DNA of 64,000 nt from Puccinellia tenuiflora (GCA_012064385.1 QRDG01000131.1:47790-111789), one strand, 5' to 3'; positions 42,064-54,217 are shown, counted from the stretch's first letter. Translations and numbers: made by a program. Notes: generated from the sequence alone by a model not told the origin.

Positions 42064-44143
42064 GTGTCAATAGACCTATTTGATGACGTATGTCTTCATG
42101 CAACAACCGCCCGGTTACGAGGACAAGCAACACACAGATTATATATGCAAGTTGGACAAAGCTCTACATGGGTTGAAGCATGCACCACCTGCCTGGAATG
42201 CCAAGTTAAGTATGAAGTTCAGTTCACTTGGTTTCAAAGCTCCCAAATCGGACTGTCGCATTTTATTTTGCGTTCTGAAGCTGTGAAGGTTTATATGCTA
42301 GTGTATGTAGATGTTATTGTAATTACTAGCTCAAGTGTCAAGGTGTAAGATCAACTACTTCAACAACTAGCATATGAGTTTGCTATAAAAGATCTTGGAC
42401 GACTTCATTGTTTTCTAGGGATTGAACTCCCTATCAACATGATGGTATATATACAAGGGAAATAGGTTCAAGATTTATTGAGAAGGACCAACATGGAGTT
42501 GAGTAAGTGATACATGTCAAATGTATCAATAATTTTTTATTGTTCCATGCTTGTTTTATATCAATGCCATATGTTTTTACTATCATATTATATCATTTTT
42601 AGTCATTTTATTGGACTAACCTATTGCCAAGATACCCAGTGTCAGTTCTTGTTTTTGTGCTGTTTTTGTTGCAGAAAGTTACTTCTGGAAATATTCTCGG
42701 AATTGGACGAAAATTTACGGGGATTTTTTATCGAACAAATGAAGGCCGAAGCCCGAAGGACAGCCTCCGGGATGAGTTGTTAGTAGTCCCCCCCATGGAC
42801 TACGGGCTTGTAGCAGTAGCTAGTTGGTACTCTCTCCCCCTTGTTGTTCAATACCATGTTCTTATGAGCTGCCATAAATGATCAAGATCAATCTTATGTA
42901 ATATGCGTTGTGTTTGTTGGGATCCAATGGATTGTTACATTATGATAAGTCACTTATGTCTATGAATTGTTGTTTCTTGCACACTTTGTTATGCTTAATG
43001 CTTGCCACTAGTGCATGAGTTGTATGATCTTAGATTTGGGCTCGTTATGTTTGCATGAATATAATTGTTTCTTAGATCGTATCTACAAGTTGTATGCACT
43101 TGTTACTTGTTTGAACCGGCGACCTCGAGGTGATAGGTCGGGGTATCAATGGGTTGAATTGTAACTTGGTGATTACATGTGTTCACTGAATGTTAATGCT
43201 TTGCTCCGGTGCTCTATTAAAAGGAGCACCTTAATTACGATAAATTTCTTAATTGGTCAAGCTGAAACCGGATGGTAGGATAAAAGATGTTGTACGAATT
43301 CCTCATGGCGAGTTGATACAACTATATCCGTAACACATGCCTACGTATGATTCATTAATTATGTTTCTTAGTCATAATTAATTAGTGCAATTCTGTCAAT
43401 TGACCAACTGTAATTTGTTCACCCAATGCATGATTATTTGCTTAAAAGGGTTACTTCTAGTGAAACTATGAACCTCAGTCCATTTTCCACCATCATTGCT
43501 TTCGTGTTACTATTACTATTATTCTCAAATCAATGCTACTTTCACCCCTCTTGTGTTACTTGTGCTTCTCCAGGTGTGGCTGAATTGACAACTCAGCTAC
43601 GAAGACCTCTAAGTATTCTTTGGCTCCCCTTGAGTCGAATAAACAAATTGGGTTATACTACCCGTGAAGACTACTGCAATCCCCTATACTTGTGGGATAT
43701 CAGTAAGCCCTCGGATAAACCAATGTCAAGTTCCGATAAGCGGTCAAAGAAGTTTGAAAAGGTTTGAATAATCATGATGCATTTTTTATAAAAGTACAGT
43801 AAGAGCCTTGTAGTATTTAACACTCGTCCCGATATTTTATTCTCGGTAAATAAAGTGTGCCAGTTCCTCCATTGTCCCACCGATGTTCACTGGACATCAT
43901 CCAACATGTATCGTTCGGTATTTGAAAGGCACATGCTAGGGCTGAATATAACACGTTCCTCCTCGCAAGACCTAAGCGCATTATCAAACGCTGATTGGCA
44001 GATGACGGGCGTTTAACAGGAGGTTTCGTTGTTAGAGTATAAAGCGGTAGCCGCAGCAGAACTTTTGTAAAGCTTTGGTTTGACAACAATTGTGCGAAAT
44101 ATCTCAGAACCAAATATCTCACAGCCAATCCGGTATTCCATGC
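42064..44143 (+). pseudogene. Copia pol relic (RT and RNase H), interrupted
   Basis: RT motif MQQPPGYEDKQHTDYICKLD and KALHGLKHAPPAWNAKLS (42090-42220), then LVYVDVIVITSSS-like residues where YVDD is expected, then the gypsy solo LTR (42508-43702). The frame resumes at PSDKPMSSSDK..., followed by a degenerate TRPDILFSVNKVCQFLH and RNase H pieces (EYKAVAAAE, NNCAKYL). It ends at 44143 in NPVFHA, where the Gag-only element is inserted, and continues at 54218. Internally deleted and frameshifted. Confidence 0.8.
42508..43702 (+). mobile_element. Solo LTR (gypsy type) in the Copia relic
   Basis: 1195 bp, TGATACATGTCAAATG...TTGTGGGATATCA, flanked by perfect 5 bp duplications GTAAG (42503-42507 and 43703-43707). 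Excising it restores the Copia reading MELSK-PSDKPMSSSDK. Confidence 0.9.
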
Positions 44144-46321
44144 TGAAAGTGCATGGTTGCCCCCATGCATGGTTTTGGTAATTAATGACAATCTCTATGG
44201 ACTAATATTTGCATTGAGCTATATTTGTAGGTGTCCATTAGCTTGCTTGTCTCCATTTGTTGGAGTCAAGGTCTTGCTTGTTCTCCATGTGTTGGAGTCA
44301 AGGTTTAGGGAAGAAGATCATTTGTTGATCAAGGCCAAGGTGTTCGTCATCGAGAGAAATGCCAAGTGAAGATATGCCGAAGGAGTGCTTTCCCCATCTT
44401 GGTGTATGGGGGAGCGTCATGCGAATCTTCACCAAGCAAGGCGCAATCAAGAAGTTGGTTCGCCTTGAGGAGACCTCAAGTGGATTAATGCGCAAGGCAA
44501 AGGTATGATCTTGATAGGGTTTTTATTTTACCGGTCTCATGATGTTTAGTGAGAGACCGGATTATAGGATAGATAGCCGTACTATCAAGAGGGGCTCTCG
44601 ACCGAGTATCGTGATCGTATCGTTCGTGGAGAGCTCAAACCTTTGCACCCATGCAATCATCTTTATTGGTTCTTATTTGGATCTTATCTTGGTGTGGTCT
44701 TGGTGCTTGTCATGCTTGTCATGCCAAAGCCAAGGTCACCGAAAACGGTTTGCATTTGCGTCTGCTCTTGTGTTTTCGGTAGTGGAGATTTTGCCGGTTC
44801 ATTCGTGCGGAAGATTTATATCTTCCATCTCGTTGCAAAATCTCCATTGCTTGTTTGCCTTTTTCAAAGGTTGCTTTTGTTGTCCTCTTTCCAACAAAAT
44901 TGGTTTACCTCTTTCGGACTTCAATTGCAAAAGATACGGCTTTTTCGGTTGCGAAATAGAGAGGTTTTACCTTTCTCCTTTTGGTTTTATCCTCCTTTGA
45001 TGGACTATGATGTTTCTCTGCATGATCTTGTAGAACTTTTCGTTGCGATTCCAACGAGCCCAAGATCATCGAAAACGGAGTCCGGATGATTAATTTATGA
45101 TTTTCTCGTACCGGGTGTCCTGCAGTTTTTTGCCCAGCGGTAGTACCGTACCGGTACCGCCCGGGTACCGCCGGGAGTCCAGTACCGCGCACGTTTGAGC
45201 GCCCGAAATCACCCGGGGCGGTAGTACCGCTGGCCCAGCGGTAGTACCGCTCCTGGGCGCGATTTTGACCATAACGGTAAGTTTTTGGGTGACCTATTTA
45301 AGGGGCCTTCTTCCCCAACAGGCCCCCACCTTTCTTGAGCTCGTTTTTCCCTCTCTCTCCTCCATTGTTGCTAACCTTGTGAGCTTGATTCCTCTCCATC
45401 CCTCCAATGATTCTTGCCCAAACTTAGGGATTCAAGAGAGGAGATCTAGATCTACCATTTCACCAATCAAATTCTCCTCTAAGTGAGGGGAACCTAGTGG
45501 ATCTAGATTTGGGGTTGCTTTGTGTTCATCCCCTTTGTTCTTCCTCTCTTATTCCCCCCAAAGCATTTGTTGCTTGGTTGGAATTTGAGAGTGAAGGACT
45601 TGTCCACTTTGTGTGTTCTTGCCTCTTGCATTTGTTGCATCGGGTTTCTCTCCCTACGGTGATACGTGAAGATCGACGTTGAGAGATTGTTACTCTTGGG
45701 TGCATTGTGTTCCCAAGAGCTTGTTGCCTCTTGGGTGCATTGTGTACCCTAGACGGTTGGAGGTGCCGCGAAGACTTCGAGTTGTGAAGCTTCGGCATGA
45801 GTTTGGGAGCCCCCAATTGAGTTGTGGGTGTGTGCCCCAAGAGAAGTTGTAAAGGGCTCCGGAATCCGCCCCGAAAGATTCCGATAGTGGAAGGTGAACC
45901 AAACCTTTGGGTGCGGTTCATCGGAGAATAGGGTGAGGCCTTTGTGGCATCTTGAGTAGGCCTCTTGTGGCGAGCTCACACCCCTCCAACGAGACGTACT
46001 CCCTTAACAAGGAGGAACTCGGGAATACATCCTCGTCTCCGCGTGCCTCGGTTATTTCTATACCCGAGCTTTACTTATGCAATTTACATTGTGATAGCCT
46101 TCGTGCTTGAAGTTCATATCTTGCTATCACCTTGTTGTTTTAATTGCTTAGCATAAGTTGTTGGTGCACATAGGTAACCCTAGCATATTAGGTTGTTGGC
46201 TTGATAATTTAAACACATAGTTTTATTCCGCAATTATCAAGCCCCTAATTAGAAAAAGTGTTAATCGCCTATTCACCCCCCCCCCCTCTAGGCGACATCT
46301 CGGGCATCGTTTGTTCTTTCA
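44144..46321 (+). mobile_element. 5' LTR of the Gag-only element
   Basis: 2178 bp. Palindromic GCGGTAGTACCGC cluster at 45138-45250 and a TATA-like CTATTTAAGG at 45294, so transcription probably starts near 45325. A C-run (46276-46287) near the 3' end varies in length between LTRs. Minus-strand ORFs at 45526-45979 are shadows, and recur in the other LTRs. Confidence 0.9.
45138..45250. repeat. GCGGTAGTACCGC palindrome cluster in the LTR
   Basis: GCGGTAGTACCG(C) at 45138, 45218 and 45238, and related GGTACCGCCCGGGTACCG between them; a perfect inverted repeat around one central base. It lies 45-160 bp upstream of the TATA-like box. Repeated in the 3' LTR at about 53036-53149. Confidence 0.85.
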
Positions 46322-46323
46322 AT

Positions 46324-46335
46324 TGGTATCAGAGC
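46324..46335 (+). promoter_or_regulatory. Primer binding site (initiator tRNA-Met)
   Basis: TGGTATCAGAGC, two bases after the 5' LTR, complementary to the 3' end of initiator tRNA-Met as in most plant Copia elements. Confidence 0.9.
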
Positions 46336-46375
46336 CTCGTCTCTCTTGTTTGGCTTTACCGCCTAGAGAGTAAAG

Positions 46376-48658
46376 ATGTCGTCTAGGGATTTAGTGCACA
46401 ATTCCATGTTTATATTCAATGGCACAAATTTTAATGTTTGGAAAACTCATATGCTTAGACACTTACGGGTCTTGGACCCCAATCTTGAGCGTATCTTAGA
46501 TATAGGTTTTTCTCCTCCGAAGGACTACGAAAGTACGACTTTAGAGGATGAGAAAAACTTATATCTAGATGCTCTAGCTTCTAATGAGTTTTGCAAATCT
46601 GTGAGTGTTGTAGTTTTCGAGTCAATCATGCCTCTCCGGGATGCTCATGAGTTTTGGACCAAGCTTCAAGATAAATATGGAGGGTCCAACTCTATTGAGG
46701 ATGATTGCTCTCCCTCCACCTCCGGCCGTGACGAGTTCTCGTCTTCGTCTACTTCACCAAAATGTGGTAAGCCACAATCCAATGTAATGGTGAGTAGTGA
46801 TAGGCTTTGCAATTTGGATAGTGAGCTCGTTGTTGATAATCAATTATCTCTATCTTATTACAATGCTTCATCTTTGGACATAAACACACATAGCACCATA
46901 AATGATTTACATGCTAGTGTTGATTGTCCTCGCATATCATCTAAAACTTGCTTCGATGAATCTCTTTATGATATGCTTGCTTTATCTTGTTGCCATGATA
47001 AAAATGTTTGTGTTCCCTCTAAATCTTGCATTGATAATAATGTAGAGGAAACCAAATTTGCTATGCAACAAGAAATGAACTTAAGTAGTTCAAAAATTAA
47101 TCTTTCCTCTTCATCCACCTATCATTGCCTCATGGCTAAATCTTCTTCTAGCAATGATAATAATAATGATGATAATGATGATGATAATAATGATGAAGAA
47201 GATGATATGGAAAAGGTTAATGCTATGCTTCAAAATAAAGGTCTAATGATTCTTAAAGCCCTTCATAGCAATAAAAGTGCCCAAGCTAACCTCTTTGAAA
47301 TCATGAGCACTCTTATTGAGCGTGGGGAAACTATTGAGGCTTTGCAAGCTAGCCTTGAAGAAAAGGGTAAGATTGAAAGGGATGATGCTATGGAGAAAGC
47401 ATCGTTAGAAGATGCTCTTGAGGAAGAGCAAGGGACTCGTGCTTCTCTTGAGGAGAAACTAGATTCTATCGAGGAGTCTCATAACGAAATAATTGCTAAA
47501 ATTGTTAAAGAACGTGACCATGCTCATGCTAAATATAAAGTCACGAAAAATGAAAATGCTAAATTAAATGAAGAGCTTGCTAAGATTTCTTCTTCCATCC
47601 CTAATGTCAATGATGCTTGTGCTACTAACTCAATTTCTTGTGAAGCATCCACTTTGAAGGAGAATGTTGAGCTAAGGGCTCAACTTGAGTTGCTAACTAG
47701 CAAGTATAGGGAGTTGGAAGAAAATCATAAAAAGCTATCTAGCTCCAATGATGATCTTCTAGCATCCTATGCTAGTCTAAAGTTAGCTCATGAGGCCATC
47801 ACTACAAAGGTAACATCTATTGTGCCTCATGTGGATAATAGCACAACCTTAACTAAAAATGCCATATTGCCATGTGCTAGTCCTAGTAGTTCATCCACTA
47901 AAAATGTTGCTACATCTTGTGATAAATTACTTGCTTTGCCTTGTTGCTCTATCAATGATGCATCTACTTCCTCTAGTGCATTTGTTGCCACTAACCATGT
48001 AGAGGAAATAAAAGACCTCAAGGCCCAAGTCACTTCTTTGGAAAAAGACTTGGAAAAGCGTCATGAAGGGAAGCGTGCACTTGACAACATGTTGAGTGTG
48101 CAACAATCCCCTAATGACAAGAGTGGACTTGGATTCAACTCCAACAACAAGAACAAGTCCAAGGTCAAGAAGAAGAAGGGCCAAGTTCAAGTCAAGAATC
48201 CGGCCAAGATCACTTGCTTCAAGTGCAAGCTAGAAGGGCATCATGTTCGTGATTGCCCAATGAAGAAGAAGAAGCCTCTTAGTGAGAAGCAACTAGGGAA
48301 GCGGCCTCTTGTTCAATCTCGTGCTCAACCACGGGTTGAACAAAGACCACCTCCTAAGAAGACTCAAGTCAACGCTCCTCAAGTTGAGGAGCCTATTAAG
48401 AAGAAAGAGAAGAGTCGGTGTTGCTACCTTTGCCGTGGCAAGGGTCACTTTGCTTCTTCATGCACCATCGGTAACCCATCCAACCCTATCATAATTGATG
48501 ATATTTATTCTCTTGGGAAGGATAGAAGTGGCAATGTGTTTGCCAAGTATGTGGGAGCTCAAAGTGGTGTCAAGAAACGCACCATTTGGGTTCTCAAGCC
48601 TATTGTGACTAACCTCTTAGGACCCAACTTGGTTGGGGACCAACAAGCTTCAACTTGA
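46376..48658 (+). CDS. Intact Gag protein of the Gag-only element
   Basis: 760 residues, ATG 46376, 40 bases after the primer site. Residues 1-105 match the N-terminal domain of plant Copia Gag (FNGTNFNVWKTHMLRHLRVL; then HEFWTKLQDKYGG). Residues about 110-260 are Ser-rich, and an Asn/Asp run follows (about 260-280). Residues about 285-490 are strongly helical and probably coiled coil (LEEKGKIERDDAMEKASLED). Two CX2CX4HX4C zinc knuckles follow a Lys-rich segment: C614-C627 (CFKCKLEGHHVRDC) and C683-C696 (CYLCRGKGHFASSC). The C-terminus (TIWVLKPIVTNLLGPN) corresponds to the spacer before protease in autonomous relatives, then a stop. It would bind element RNA and build particles. Uninterrupted over 2.3 kb, consistent with recent activity. 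No protease means it cannot mature itself. Confidence 0.85.
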   Translation: MSSRDLVHNSMFIFNGTNFNVWKTHMLRHLRVLDPNLERILDIGFSPPKDYESTTLEDEKNLYLDALASNEFCKSVSVVVFESIMPLRDAHEFWTKLQDKYGGSNSIEDDCSPSTSGRDEFSSSSTSPKCGKPQSNVMVSSDRLCNLDSELVVDNQLSLSYYNASSLDINTHSTINDLHASVDCPRISSKTCFDESLYDMLALSCCHDKNVCVPSKSCIDNNVEETKFAMQQEMNLSSSKINLSSSSTYHCLMAKSSSSNDNNNDDNDDDNNDEEDDMEKVNAMLQNKGLMILKALHSNKSAQANLFEIMSTLIERGETIEALQASLEEKGKIERDDAMEKASLEDALEEEQGTRASLEEKLDSIEESHNEIIAKIVKERDHAHAKYKVTKNENAKLNEELAKISSSIPNVNDACATNSISCEASTLKENVELRAQLELLTSKYRELEENHKKLSSSNDDLLASYASLKLAHEAITTKVTSIVPHVDNSTTLTKNAILPCASPSSSSTKNVATSCDKLLALPCCSINDASTSSSAFVATNHVEEIKDLKAQVTSLEKDLEKRHEGKRALDNMLSVQQSPNDKSGLGFNSNNKNKSKVKKKKGQVQVKNPAKITCFKCKLEGHHVRDCPMKKKKPLSEKQLGKRPLVQSRAQPRVEQRPPPKKTQVNAPQVEEPIKKKEKSRCCYLCRGKGHFASSCTIGNPSNPIIIDDIYSLGKDRSGNVFAKYVGAQSGVKKRTIWVLKPIVTNLLGPNLVGDQQAST

Positions 48659-51600
48659 TCAATAGGTGTTTGTGGAGGACATTGGTGACTTGGCTATTCT
48701 TGAAGAATTAAGGGATCTTCATGGGTTTATTTCTCAAGCCAAGTCAATTGGATTATCACATATCTATCTCATATCCAATGCTTCCTCCTTGCGGTAACAT
48801 GTATTTAATTCATATATTCATTGAAAGTTGCTTGCTCCCTTGCATGTGTTAGTTTTGTTCCTAGCATGTGCGTGTATATGATATGCTACTTTCCTACTTG
48901 TCTTGTTATTCAAGGTTATGTATGATAGTTGTATATCATGTATGTGTAATGTGTGTGTTGAGTTTTATTGAATCTTGTGTGGATTTTATTTGGCTCTTTG
49001 AGATATTAATGGACTATTCCATTTTGGGGGAGTGACATGCTTTGTGCACTTCACAAACCTAAAATGTGTATACATGAAGCACACCACCTAGTATTGATAT
49101 TTCATATTATCTAGTTACTATGTGGGGTGTCATATTCATGAGAAATTCAAATTCTACAATGTCCATTAATTTCTCTAGTAGTTTTTTTTTATTTGCCTCT
49201 TGTTTAAAAAATAAAATGAATCATCACATTATGGGGGAGTAATAAGCTATGTGCATATTACAATCCCATAAAAATGTGAACATTTGAGGTTTGCCACTTA
49301 GATTTGATATTATACATTATCTTTCCTATGTGGCATGTTTGCTCGAACAATTCCAATTTCCTTTTGGTTATCTTTTGGCTCTTGTTTGGGTGTGTTTGCT
49401 TGGTGTGGTTTTTCTCTAATATGCATTTCCATATATTATGTGAGAAACCATTTGTTTCATTTTATTTTAACCATGGCGTTGCCGGTTGGTTCGAATACCA
49501 AGAAACATTTTTCAAAATTTGGTGTTTTAATTCCTATCTTTTGCCATTTGCTAGTTTGTGGTGAAGTTGGTCTTGTACATCATTCCTTTATACCACCGAG
49601 AAATATCTCTATATACTCCTTGTCCATGACAAGTGATACTAGTAATTGTGGTGGATTTTGTAGACCATCTTCACATTGGCTCATGCGTTGATTTGCTTTA
49701 TCTATTGCCTTCCTTGCCTTTTGAATGGATCCTATCTTTCAATCGGTAGTGTATAGTGTTTTAGATAAAATATGGAGAGTAATGATCCCTTGTGCATGCA
49801 TTTTGTATTCAAATGCAAATATCTAAGATAATGCATTAATCTTGGGGGAGCATTCCTTTTTATTTAGAACATTATTCTTTCTATCAATTATTGATCCTTT
49901 CAATTGGCATTTGACTATTTATCTTGTGTTGGTACCTTCAATTGGTATTAATTGGAATTTAATATCTCCTCCATAGATATTTGTTCCAATCGATATTTAT
50001 TGTGGGAGTCTTGATACCTTTTTGCCTTATTTCACTTTACTTGACTTCGGTCAAGTATCGTCCTCTTGTTGGTATCTTTTCTCCTAGTTTTTATTTTTGT
50101 TTTAATTGGTATCTTATTTTCAATTGGTGTCTTTTCAATCATTTGTTGTGTTGATTCGATTCCTTTTGATATCACACTTCATGTGTTGATGTGTTTTGGA
50201 ATCAATCATTTGTTGATTTGATTTTTCCTCAATCATGTGTTGATTTGGATTTTGATATAATTTGGACAACCTTTTTGTGTCACACCTTGGTGTGCTCTCT
50301 TCTTGGTTCACTTGGTGTTTTGTCCAAATTGTATCTCGTTTGGTTCTTGTAAGTCTATGCATGCATATTTACTAATATATTTTTTATGGCATGCTAGTCT
50401 TTCTAGTTCCAATATATAGGGGATACTCCACCGAATCCTAAATCGGCTAAGATGTGCATGAAATTCAATTTCATATCTATATGCACATATTTATGTGGAG
50501 TGTTTACTATATATTGTAGTTGATCTAACTACTATGGAACCCAATGAGTTTGGGAACCATTTTGTACTCTAATTTTGTTTTAGGTACAATGGAGATGCAT
50601 TGGATGCTTGCCTCACTCATAAGGAAGGTGTTCTCACCGTGTGATTGTCGGAGTCAAGCTTTGATGTCAAACCAACTCTCATCATCTTCATCACCAATGC
50701 CATCTCGGTAACAAGTATCTATCTCATGCATACTTTTTAGTATCCAACCTTGTGTAGGTTGCCTCTTGGCATGAAAAGCTTTTAGATGCAATTGTTGTGG
50801 TTTTGGCCTATTTCCTTCACTTAATATATCTTTGTGATACATGTGATGAATTTGCAAAAACCTTTTCTTCAATTGATATTATTTCTCTGTGATACTTGTT
50901 GCCTAACTCAAAGCATCTCCACTATCTCTTGTTCCCTTAGTGATATGTGTGATGCATTTGATATATTTGAAGTTCATTTATATACAATGAGATAAATTTG
51001 AGCTATGTGCTATGCTTTTATGCAATAATCTCGTTTGTATCTTTATGACTTCCTTTTGGATACCTTGTTCTCCTTTTCCCGAACCATTTCGTATGTATAT
51101 GTTTCTTTGCGGATGTATATCTTTGTGGTTTGTCTAATTAGAAATCTATACATATGAGAGAGGTCACCTTTTAGTCGGTATCCTATTCCTTTCGAGCCAC
51201 CTTGTGTTTCATCTATAATTCGTTGGTGGCTCCAAACTTGCCTCATGAGTGCTTGTCTTAGTGTTTATTGGTATCTTTACACACTCATGTATTTGTTGAA
51301 GATCTTTTACCTCATTCTTACCATGGTGAGCATGTTGATTTTTATTGGCTAAATGATCTCACTAGCTTTTGGCATTTTCAATTGGTTTTAGTTTCCAATT
51401 GGTATCCCTAAGCTTGTGAATATATTTCTTTAAAAGATCTCTTTATCTCGGTTGGGCCTATCTTATGTTGAATTTTTGAAAATTGGTATCTTTTTATGGC
51501 TCAACCACATCTTTGGTGCAAGTGCTATGATTTGCTTTTGCATTATGCACAATTGCACTTGTTGAGTGTTCTAGATGATTTTGGGGGAGTGAGGATACCA

Positions 51601-52042
51601 TATTTGTGCATGAACATTGGGGAGCTTCTCCGTTTTTATTTAGAACTCTCGCTTTGGATCTTTTTGATTGCTTTTCTCCTTTGTGGAGATGTTTAAAATG
51701 ATTTCATCCTTTTTGCAATCTTTGGATCCTTAATATAGTTCGATTTCCTCTAATTATTCGTCAATGAATAAGTGCATTTGATTTCACTCATATCTTGAGA
51801 AATGCACACCTTTATGAAGGAACTCATATTATATTGGCTCTCTAAATTTTTCTTCCCATTTCGGCAATCGATGCCAATGGGGGAGAAGTTTAGAGGGTTT
51901 AAGGGAATTTGGGTTTTATGCTTTTGTTGCATTTGCCTTTAATGCGCTTTGCATTCTTGCTTGTCTGTCATGCAAGGATGCTTTATTCATTATATAAACC
52001 CTCTTAAACGGGATTGTCATCAATTACCAAAATGGGGGAGAT
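48659..52042 (+). other. Non-coding interior of the Gag-only element
   Basis: 3.4 kb, T-rich, without pol motifs in any frame. It contains about ten scattered copies of an AATTGGTATC-like motif resembling the LTR/primer-site junction, and GGGGGAG purine blocks (near 49025, 49234, 49853, 51582). The polypurine tract occupies 52028-52042. Confidence 0.8.
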
Positions 52043-54217
52043 TGAAAGTGCATGGTTGCCCCCATGCATGGTTTTGGTAATTAATGACAATCTCTATGGA
52101 TTAATATTTGCATTGAGCTATATTTGTAGGTGTCCATTAGCTTGCTTGTCTCCATTTGTTGGAGTCAAGGTCTTGCTTGTTCTCCATGTGTTGGAGTCAA
52201 GGTTTAGGGAAGAAGATCATTTGTTGATCAAGGCCAAGGTGTTCGTCATCGAGAGAAATGCCAAGTGAAGATATGCCGAAGGAGTGCTTTCCCCATCTTG
52301 GTGTATGGGGGAGCGTCATGCGAATCTTCACCAAGCAAGGCGCAATCAAGAAGTTGGTTCGCCTTGAGGAGACCTCAAGTGGATTAATGCGCAAGGCAAA
52401 GGTATGATCTTGATAGGGTTTTTATTTTACCGGTCTCATGATGTTTAGTGAGAGACCGGATTATAGGATAGATAGCCGTACTATCAAGAGGGGCTCTCGA
52501 CCGAGTATCGTGATCGTATCGTTCGTGGAGAGCTCAAACCTTTGCAATGCAATCATCTTTATTGGTTCTTATTTGGATCTTATCTTGGTGTGGTCTTGGT
52601 GCTTGTCATGCTTGTCATGCCAAAGCCAAGGTCATCGAAAACGGTTTGCATTTGCGTCTGCTCTTGTGTTTCGGTAGTGGAGATTTTGCCGGTTCATTCG
52701 TGCGGAAGATTTATATCTTCCATCTCGTTGCAAAATCTCCATTGCTTGTTTGCCTTTTTCAAAGGTTGCTTTTGTTGTCCTCTTTCCAACAAAATTGGTT
52801 TTACCTCTTTCGGACTTTAATTGCAAAAGATACGGCTTTTTCGGTTTGCAAAATAGAGAGGTTTTACCTTTCTCCTTTTGGTTTTATCCTCCTTTGATGG
52901 ACTATGATGTTTCTCTGCATGATCTTGTAGAACTTTTCGTTGCGATTCCAACGAGCCCAAGATCATCGAAAACGGAGTCCGGATGATTAAGTTATGATTT
53001 TTCTCGTACCGGGTGTCCTGCAGTTTTTTGCCCAGCGGTAGTACCGTACCGGTACCGCCCGGGTACCGCCGGGAGTCCAGTACCGCGCGCGTTTGAGCGC
53101 CCGAAATCACCCGGGGCGGTAGTACCGCTGGCCCAGCGGTAGTACCGCTCCTGGGCGCGATTTTGACCATAACGGTAAGTTTTTGGGTGACCTATTTAAG
53201 GGGCCTTCTTCCCCAACAGGCCCCCACCTTTCTTGAGCTCGTTTTTCCCTCTCTCTCCTCCATTGTTGCTAACCTTGTGAGCTTGATTCCTCTCCATCCC
53301 TCCAATGATTCTTGCCCAAACTTAGGGATTCAAGAGAGGAGATCTAGATCTACCATTTCACCAATCAAATTCTCCTCTAAGTGAGGGGAACCTAGTGGAT
53401 CTAGATTTGGGGTTGCTTTGTGTTCATCCCCTTTGTTCTTCCTCTCTTATTCCCCCCAAAGCATTTGTTGCTTGGTTGGAATTTGAGAGTGAAAGACTTG
53501 TCCACTTTGTGTGTTCTTGCCTCTTGCATTTGTTGCATCGGGTTTCTCTCCCTACGGTGATACGTGAAGATCGACGTTGAGAGCTTGTTACTCTTGGGTG
53601 CATTGTGTTCCCAAGAGCTTGTTGCCTCTTGGGTGCATTGTGTACCCTAGACGGTTGGAGGTGCCGCGAAGACTTCGAGTTGTGAAGCTTCGGCACGAGT
53701 TTGGGAGCCCCCAATTGAGTTGTGGGTGTGTGCCCCAAGAGAAGTTGTAAAGGGCTCCGGAATCCGCCCCGAAAGATTCCGATAGTGGAAGGTGAACCAA
53801 ACCTTTGGGTGCGGTTCATCGGAGAATAGGGTGAGGCCTTTGTGGCATCTTGAGTAGGCCTCTTGTGGCGAGCTCACACCCCTCCAACGAGACGTACTAC
53901 CTTAACAAGGAGGAACTCGGGAATACATCCTCGTCTCCGCGTGCCTCGGTTATTTCTATACCCGAGCTTTACTTATGCAATTTACATTGTGATAGCCTTC
54001 GTGCTTGAAGTTCATATCTTGCTATCACCTTGTTGTTTTAATTGCTTAGCATAAGTTGTTGGTGCACATAGGTAACCCTAGCATATTAGGTTGTTGGCTT
54101 GGTAATTTAAACACATAGTTTTATTCCGCAATTATCAAGCCCCTAATTAGAAAAAGTGTTAATCGCCTATTCATCCCCCCCCTCTAGGCGACATCTCGGG
54201 CATCGTTTGTTCTTTCA
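52043..54217 (+). mobile_element. 3' LTR of the Gag-only element
   Basis: 2175 bp, nearly identical to 44144-46321, with the same palindrome cluster (about 53036-53149) and TATA-like box at about 53192. Confidence 0.95.

Larger units (their letters stand above)
44144..54217 (+). mobile_element. Full-length Copia-type LTR element with gag only
   Basis: 10,074 bp. LTRs 44144-46321 and 52043-54217 (TGAAAGTGCATGG...GTTCTTTCA). The target duplication CATGC is perfect (44139-44143 and 54218-54222). Primer site TGGTATCAGAGC (initiator tRNA-Met) at 46324, polypurine tract AAAATGGGGGAGAT before 52043. One intact ORF (46376-48658, Gag) and no protease, integrase or RT in the remaining 3.4 kb. LTRs differ by only about a dozen substitutions and a few indels (about 0.6%), suggesting insertion within the last few hundred thousand years. 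Inserted in Copia RNase H. Non-autonomous: mobilisation needs pol from a related element. Confidence 0.95.

Noticed and set aside
45526..45979. Minus-strand ORFs of 131, 76 and 70 codons, conserved at 53424-53877 and 39446-39923
   Set aside because: Conserved only because they are inside LTR copies; no start, domain or independent constraint is visible.
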